From assembly GCA_031260745.1 (NCBI GenBank), contig JAISKY010000300.1:1-9767 (forward strand): a DNA stretch of 9,767 nt, in the 5' to 3' direction. A model generated the notes under the pieces. It did not search any database. It worked only from the letters and a program-made list of their open reading frames with translations, and had not been told where the DNA came from. Shown here piece by piece: positions 7,142 through 9,767 of this stretch (its first letter is position 1; each line of letters begins with the position of its first letter). Position numbers and translations under genes: made by a program. The stretch is from Oscillospiraceae bacterium (lineage in GTDB: Bacteria; Bacillota; Clostridia; Oscillospirales; Oscillospiraceae).

Positions 7142-7168
7142 TTATCGTACGAAAACCGGAAATCTTTA
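7142..7168 (-). promoter_or_regulatory. Sigma-28 (FliA/SigD) promoter of fliD-fliS operon
   Basis: On the minus strand, TAAAGATT (7161-7168) is followed by an 11-base spacer and TACGATAA (7142-7149). The known sigma-28 consensus is TAAAGTTT-N11-GCCGATAA, so the match is 7 of 8 and 6 of 8 with exact spacing. The start would fall near 7135, about 45 bases before the fliD ATG. This fits the late-gene class of filament genes. Confidence 0.82.
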
Positions 7169-7216
7169 GGGTTTTCAATAGCAATTAATAACAATTATCA
7201 TTAAGAAATGTCTTTT

Positions 7217-7239
7217 CGCGGTTAATAAATCGCGGTTAA
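7217..7239 (+). repeat. Direct repeat CGCGGTTAA upstream of the MoaF-like gene
   Basis: CGCGGTTAA occurs at 7217-7225 and 7231-7239, with a 14-base period, about 35-55 bases upstream of the -35 box of the MoaF-like gene. A small palindrome ACAGAAAACTGT follows at 7241-7252. This could be a regulator site or chance in a short AT-rich gap. Confidence 0.4.
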
Positions 7240-7273
7240 AACAGAAAACTGTAAAAATCGCCGAAAAAATGCG

Positions 7274-7302
7274 TTGACTAGCTCGGCGGATTGTGCTATA
7301 AT
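7274..7302 (+). promoter_or_regulatory. Strong sigma-A promoter of the MoaF-like gene
   Basis: TTGACT (7274-7279), a 17-base spacer and a perfect TATAAT (7297-7302), preceded by TGC (extended -10), form a near-consensus promoter. The start near 7309 gives a short leader to ATG 7336 with GGAGGA at 7324-7329. Strong promoter and strong ribosome binding site together suggest high expression. Confidence 0.88.
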
Positions 7303-7335
7303 GTACGCAAATAATATTTTCACGGAGGATTTAGT

Positions 7336-9135
7336 ATGTTTTTCACCACGTTCAGTCTGCTGTCTGAGCAGGAAGTCAACGCTAAAGTTATCGCTCAGCC
7401 TCGCGCGCAAAGCGGCGTAGGCTATTGCAAGCGGTTAGCGGGCAAATCCCTGAAACTGAAACTTGCCGGGGAGTTCGCTCCGTCACAGCTTGATTACACG
7501 TTCAAAGACGAAGCCGCTTTGACGGTAATTGAGAACGGTAAAAGCTATGACGCGCCTTACGCGGCGGTTTCACTGGGCAGAGTAACTCTGTTTACTCACT
7601 TGATTCCCGGCACCTCACGCGGGTGGCACATCGTCTACGACACCGAAACCGAGCTTGTAACCGCGTTTGAAACGTGGTTCGGAGTCGAAGTTCCCGTAGG
7701 CGGAGATTTGTTCGGCGGAACTCCGACCGGAACGCGTCAAATCTATCGCGAGGTTCAGCGTCAGTGGTATTTCGGTTACAATGACAAGGGTCAAGCCGCG
7801 CCTGAGAAAACCCATACGTTCACGAACCGTATTGAAGGCCGCGGACTGTATTGGAAATTCGACAGCGGTTACGAAAAGTTGACGTTCTTCCCGTCGGTTA
7901 TTTGCTCGACTACGGTTGACCTCAGCGACCCGGAAGGCGCGGGCGGCATTACAATGACTACTCCGTCGGACTACATCAAGATTGATGACGAGTATTACAT
8001 CTACACCAGTTGGGAAGTAGAATTCAGCGGCGCAAGCTCAATTGAGATTTTGAACTTCTTCGATATGAAAGCCGCCGGACTTCGTTTCGGTCTGGACGAA
8101 AAAGACACGATTGACTATTGCTTACATAAAGCGGACATCGAGATAACGGGCGACGCGGCTCACCTTGAGCCAATCGGCAGTTACGGTAACAAGGGCGACC
8201 CGTTAGCGGGAATGGGCGGCGCCGGTGGCGGAGCTAAAAAAGGCGCTCGTTACGCTTACCGTCCGATGGATATGGACCCGCCGATGACCAGAGAAGAAGC
8301 GATGGAACACGCCAAAAATCAACATATCTTCGAGGGCGGCGGTCTGATGACCGGCGGAAACAACCTCGAAACGTCCGAATACCTCATCGGCAAGAAATTC
8401 AAAGTCAAACTTGACGGCGAGTATCACACCGCCGCTCCGTGGTCGGGCACGAAATCTCCGATTTACGAGTACGACGTAATCAGCGTTGATAAACTCAAAT
8501 GGCGTCTGCCCGGCGGCACTTGGCAGGAAGAAACCTATAAGGCGTTTGAGCCCGCAAAGGACATTATCCTGTTCTCACACATGCTGACCGGCGACCCTGA
8601 CTACGCGAACCTCACTCAGGCGGTAGACTTCTCGAATGGTTTGGCGACGACGGTTAAGGCTCAGGTCGGTAACTGGCATAGCCCGTGGGAAATCGGCGCG
8701 CATGCAAAGTTCGGCGTACTGGAATACGGCGACCTTGTTGCCCCGTTTGCCCGCCGTCACCACTTCAGCACCGATTTGGTCGGTAAAACCTACGCGTGGG
8801 CGTACAGCGACAATATGAGCAGTATTCACGTATACAGTTCGCCCGAAAGCTATAGCTGGACGATATTCAACGGCGAAAACGGCGGCGGCGCGACTTGGAG
8901 CAGTCCGTGCTTCTATATCAAACTCCGCGACGACGCGTACATCTTCCAGTGGGTAGAGGAAAACTGCAACGGAAGTCAGGGCTTAGTGGTATTCAACCCG
9001 AAAATCCTGCACGACGGCGGATTCTTCTTCGGAGTAGGACACCGCGGACTTAGCTTGAACGTCACCGGAGCGTTTGCCCGCAGTATCGGCAAGTTCGACA
9101 TTATGAAGTATTTCGATAAGAAGATTAACCTGTAA
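7336..9135 (+). CDS. Tandem-duplicated MoaF-like protein
   Basis: The 599-residue product appears soluble, with no signal peptide or membrane segment. It resembles the MoaF family (N- and C-terminal MoaF domains, lipocalin/calycin-type beta barrels), and two such units lie in tandem. Unit 1 spans about 33-262 (LAGKSLKLKL; VTLFTHLIPG; GLYWKFDSGYEKLTFFP; YIKIDDEYYIYTSWE; LRFGL). Unit 2 spans about 348-575 (LIGKKFKVKL; IILFSHMLTG; TYAWAYSDNMSSIHVYSSPE; YIKLRDDAYIFQWVE; FFFGV). A Gly-rich linker with a charged stretch (about 288-345) joins them. Known MoaF proteins carry one unit and were tied to molybdenum-cofactor or aromatic-amine gene clusters; their biochemistry is unsettled. No molybdenum genes are here, so the role is unknown; binding or conversion of a small hydrophobic or phenolic molecule is inference from the fold. 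GGAGGA six bases before ATG fixes the start. A clean terminator follows, so the gene is monocistronic. Confidence 0.8.
   Translation: MFFTTFSLLSEQEVNAKVIAQPRAQSGVGYCKRLAGKSLKLKLAGEFAPSQLDYTFKDEAALTVIENGKSYDAPYAAVSLGRVTLFTHLIPGTSRGWHIVYDTETELVTAFETWFGVEVPVGGDLFGGTPTGTRQIYREVQRQWYFGYNDKGQAAPEKTHTFTNRIEGRGLYWKFDSGYEKLTFFPSVICSTTVDLSDPEGAGGITMTTPSDYIKIDDEYYIYTSWEVEFSGASSIEILNFFDMKAAGLRFGLDEKDTIDYCLHKADIEITGDAAHLEPIGSYGNKGDPLAGMGGAGGGAKKGARYAYRPMDMDPPMTREEAMEHAKNQHIFEGGGLMTGGNNLETSEYLIGKKFKVKLDGEYHTAAPWSGTKSPIYEYDVISVDKLKWRLPGGTWQEETYKAFEPAKDIILFSHMLTGDPDYANLTQAVDFSNGLATTVKAQVGNWHSPWEIGAHAKFGVLEYGDLVAPFARRHHFSTDLVGKTYAWAYSDNMSSIHVYSSPESYSWTIFNGENGGGATWSSPCFYIKLRDDAYIFQWVEENCNGSQGLVVFNPKILHDGGFFFGVGHRGLSLNVTGAFARSIGKFDIMKYFDKKINL
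7432..8121 (+). repeat. MoaF-like unit 1 (coding repeat)
   Basis: This encodes residues about 33-262: an N-terminal barrel (LAGKSLKLKL to VTAFETWFG) and a C-terminal barrel (IEGRGLYWKF to GLRFGL). It is more divergent from family members than unit 2: the Tyr-Ser-Trp of unit 2 is replaced by Cys-Ser-Thr-Thr in the matching strand. Confidence 0.65.
8377..9060 (+). repeat. MoaF-like unit 2 (coding repeat)
   Basis: This encodes residues about 348-575. Its C-terminal barrel (DLVGKTYAWAYSDN; SSPESYSWTIFNG; FYIKLRDDAYIFQWVEE; GLVVFNP) is the part most like MoaF C-terminal domains. It keeps the aromatic Tyr-Ser-Trp and the Gln-Trp-Val-Glu strand, so it may be the functional half. Confidence 0.7.
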
Positions 9136-9152
9136 ACCATAATCAGCGTAAC

Positions 9153-9190
9153 ACACCCGGTCGCTTACCGCGACCGGGTGTTATTTATAT
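9153..9190 (+). terminator. Intrinsic terminator of the MoaF-like gene
   Basis: ACACCCGGTCGC (9153-9164) and GCGACCGGGTGT (9170-9181) form a perfect 12-bp stem with a 5-base loop, followed by the T-rich tail TATTTATAT. It begins 17 bases after the stop codon. There is no T-tract on the other strand, so it should act only in the plus direction. Confidence 0.9.
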
Positions 9191-9273
9191 CGAAGCGGCG
9201 TTGCCTTCTTGTCAGCGGCAACTTTTACGTGGTTGTTCTAACAGGAGCGGATTCCCGCAAACGCGCCTACGTG

Positions 9274-9516
9274 TTATATGCCGCTAAGCAACCAGTCAAC
9301 CGTTACTCCGAGAACACGCGAAACAATCAGCAACTCATAATCGGCAACGAAGCGCGTACCTATCTCTATTCTGCTTATACAGTCGCGCTCAATCGTCACG
9401 CCCTCAATCTGCAATTGCGCTGCAAAATCCGCTTGCGAGAGTTTCTTTTTCTTTCGTGCTTCTCTAATACGTTCTCCGCAAAGGTTCTTTTTTCCGTTGT
9501 AGTCATATATCTTCAT
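9274..9516 (-). CDS. Small XRE-family HTH transcriptional regulator
   Basis: This is an 80-residue stand-alone Cro/CI-type helix-turn-helix protein. The domain fills about residues 14-78: GERIREARKKKKLSQADFAA (helices 1-2), ERDCISRIEIGTRFVADYEL (recognition helix and next turn) and VLGVTVDWLLSG at the end. This compact form is frequent in Bacillota as an autoregulated repressor. I chose ATG 9516. The only GGAG lies about 13 bases upstream, which is long; an earlier in-frame GTG at 9564 lies inside the operator region and is unlikely. The gene diverges from the zinc-ribbon gene, and a perfect inverted repeat lies between them, suggesting it represses that promoter and perhaps its own. I found no convincing -10/-35 for the gene itself. 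Confidence 0.85.
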   Translation of the reverse strand: MKIYDYNGKKNLCGERIREARKKKKLSQADFAAQLQIEGVTIERDCISRIEIGTRFVADYELLIVSRVLGVTVDWLLSGI

Positions 9517-9551
9517 TTTGTAAATATTTCTCCAAATGACAAAAAATATTC

Positions 9552-9580
9552 TTGACTTTAACACAAATTTGGCTTATAAT
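9552..9580 (+). promoter_or_regulatory. Sigma-A promoter of the zinc-ribbon gene
   Basis: TTGACT (9552-9557), a 17-base spacer and a perfect TATAAT (9575-9580) form a near-consensus promoter. Unlike the other promoters here it lacks the TG before the -10. It is overlapped by an inverted repeat, so it should be strong but tightly controlled. Confidence 0.85.
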
Positions 9581-9589
9581 TGTGTTAAA
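9557..9589. promoter_or_regulatory. Perfect inverted repeat, likely XRE operator
   Basis: TTTAACACAA (9557-9566) and TTGTGTTAAA (9580-9589) are perfect 10-bp inverted copies with a 13-base gap, so the arm centres lie 23 bases apart, about two helical turns. The left arm begins at the last base of the -35 and the right arm at the last base of the -10. A bound dimer or tetramer would block RNA polymerase. Assignment to the adjacent XRE protein is inference from position. Confidence 0.72.
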
Positions 9590-9628
9590 GGTCAGAATAA
9601 TAAATTTTAAGTCAACGGAGGAATCAAA

Positions 9629-9767
9629 ATGAAATGTCCAAGTTGCGGCGCAACAATGGAGAAAGGACAAACCATTTGCCGTAAATGTTACGCAATATTA
9701 GATGAGGAGGCTAGTTTTCAATCCTTGTCATTTGATACTAGGGAGTGTCTACGCAAGATTGACAAAT
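9629..9767 (+). CDS. Zinc-ribbon protein, N-terminal part, cut by window edge
   Basis: The reading frame is open to the right edge, giving 46 whole codons. It begins MKCPSCGATMEKGQTICRKC, a four-cysteine zinc ribbon (Cys3, Cys6, Cys17, Cys20) of the type that caps many uncharacterised membrane or regulatory proteins in Bacillota. The following residues (ILDEEASFQSLSFDTRECL) are not recognised. GGAGG at 9617-9621, seven bases before ATG, supports the start. Its codons (AGG, CTA, TTA, ATA) and AT-rich leader differ from the GCG/CGC-rich genes to the left, which may mean an accessory or transferred segment. Function cannot be given without the rest of the gene. Confidence 0.8.
   Translation, partial: MKCPSCGATMEKGQTICRKCYAILDEEASFQSLSFDTRECLRKIDK

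Noticed and set aside
6671..7204. A 177-residue plus-strand open frame over the start of fliD
   Set aside because: It is antisense to the conserved FliD N-terminus and runs through the fliD promoter; there is no family resemblance or ribosome binding site.
7336..9135. Reading the MoaF-like gene as part of a molybdenum-cofactor system
   Set aside because: No moaA, moaC, moaE, mog, modABC or molybdoenzyme gene is in the window, and the family name does not prove that role.
9200..9226. Small hairpin GTTGCC/GGCAAC followed by TTTT after the main terminator
   Set aside because: The stem is only 6 bp with an 11-base loop, and a much better terminator lies just upstream, so it is probably chance or a minor backup.
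9178..9555. A 125-residue plus-strand open frame downstream of the MoaF-like gene
   Set aside because: It begins inside the terminator, has no ribosome binding site, and is antisense to the XRE regulator, which has a clear HTH pattern.

Overview
The window looks like chromosomal DNA of an anaerobic Bacillota-type bacterium, probably a member of Clostridia and perhaps an uncultured gut or rumen lineage. The basis is strong GGAGG-type ribosome binding sites, sigma-A promoters of the form TTGAC(A/T)-N17-TATAAT with extended -10 TG, a clostridial-type NifS paralogue, a chromosomal TraX-family gene, a small XRE regulator of the kind common in this phylum, and a sigma-28/SigD-dependent flagellar operon. 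This assignment is inference; no rRNA or other marker gene is present. Coding DNA uses many GCG, CGC and CCG codons, except at the far right end, which is AT-rich.

Left part (1-4267): a membrane-anchored transglutaminase-like protein lies on the minus strand. It diverges from a plus-strand pair, galU (UDP-glucose synthesis) and a nifS-like cysteine desulfurase, with a good promoter facing each way between them. After a 148-bp gap with a GC-rich stem-loop comes a TraX-family membrane protein. A perfect 17-bp-arm bidirectional terminator closes this side.

Middle (4299-7168): a minus-strand flagellar operon, fliD-fliS-(fliT-like), encodes the filament cap, the flagellin chaperone and a small helical protein in the FliT position. 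It is preceded by a near-consensus sigma-28 promoter. FliD carries an internal duplication with an exact 130-residue offset over its core.

Right part (7217-9767): a strong extended -10 promoter drives a 599-residue protein made of two tandem copies of a MoaF-like (lipocalin/calycin-type) two-domain unit joined by a flexible linker, followed by a clean terminator. No molybdenum-cofactor genes are nearby. Next are a small minus-strand XRE regulator and, divergent from it, a truncated zinc-ribbon gene. The zinc-ribbon promoter is bracketed by a perfect 10-bp inverted repeat, probably the operator of that regulator.

The least explained items are the duplicated MoaF-like protein and the XRE/operator/zinc-ribbon unit running off the right edge. 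No CRISPR array, insertion sequence, tRNA or rRNA was seen.
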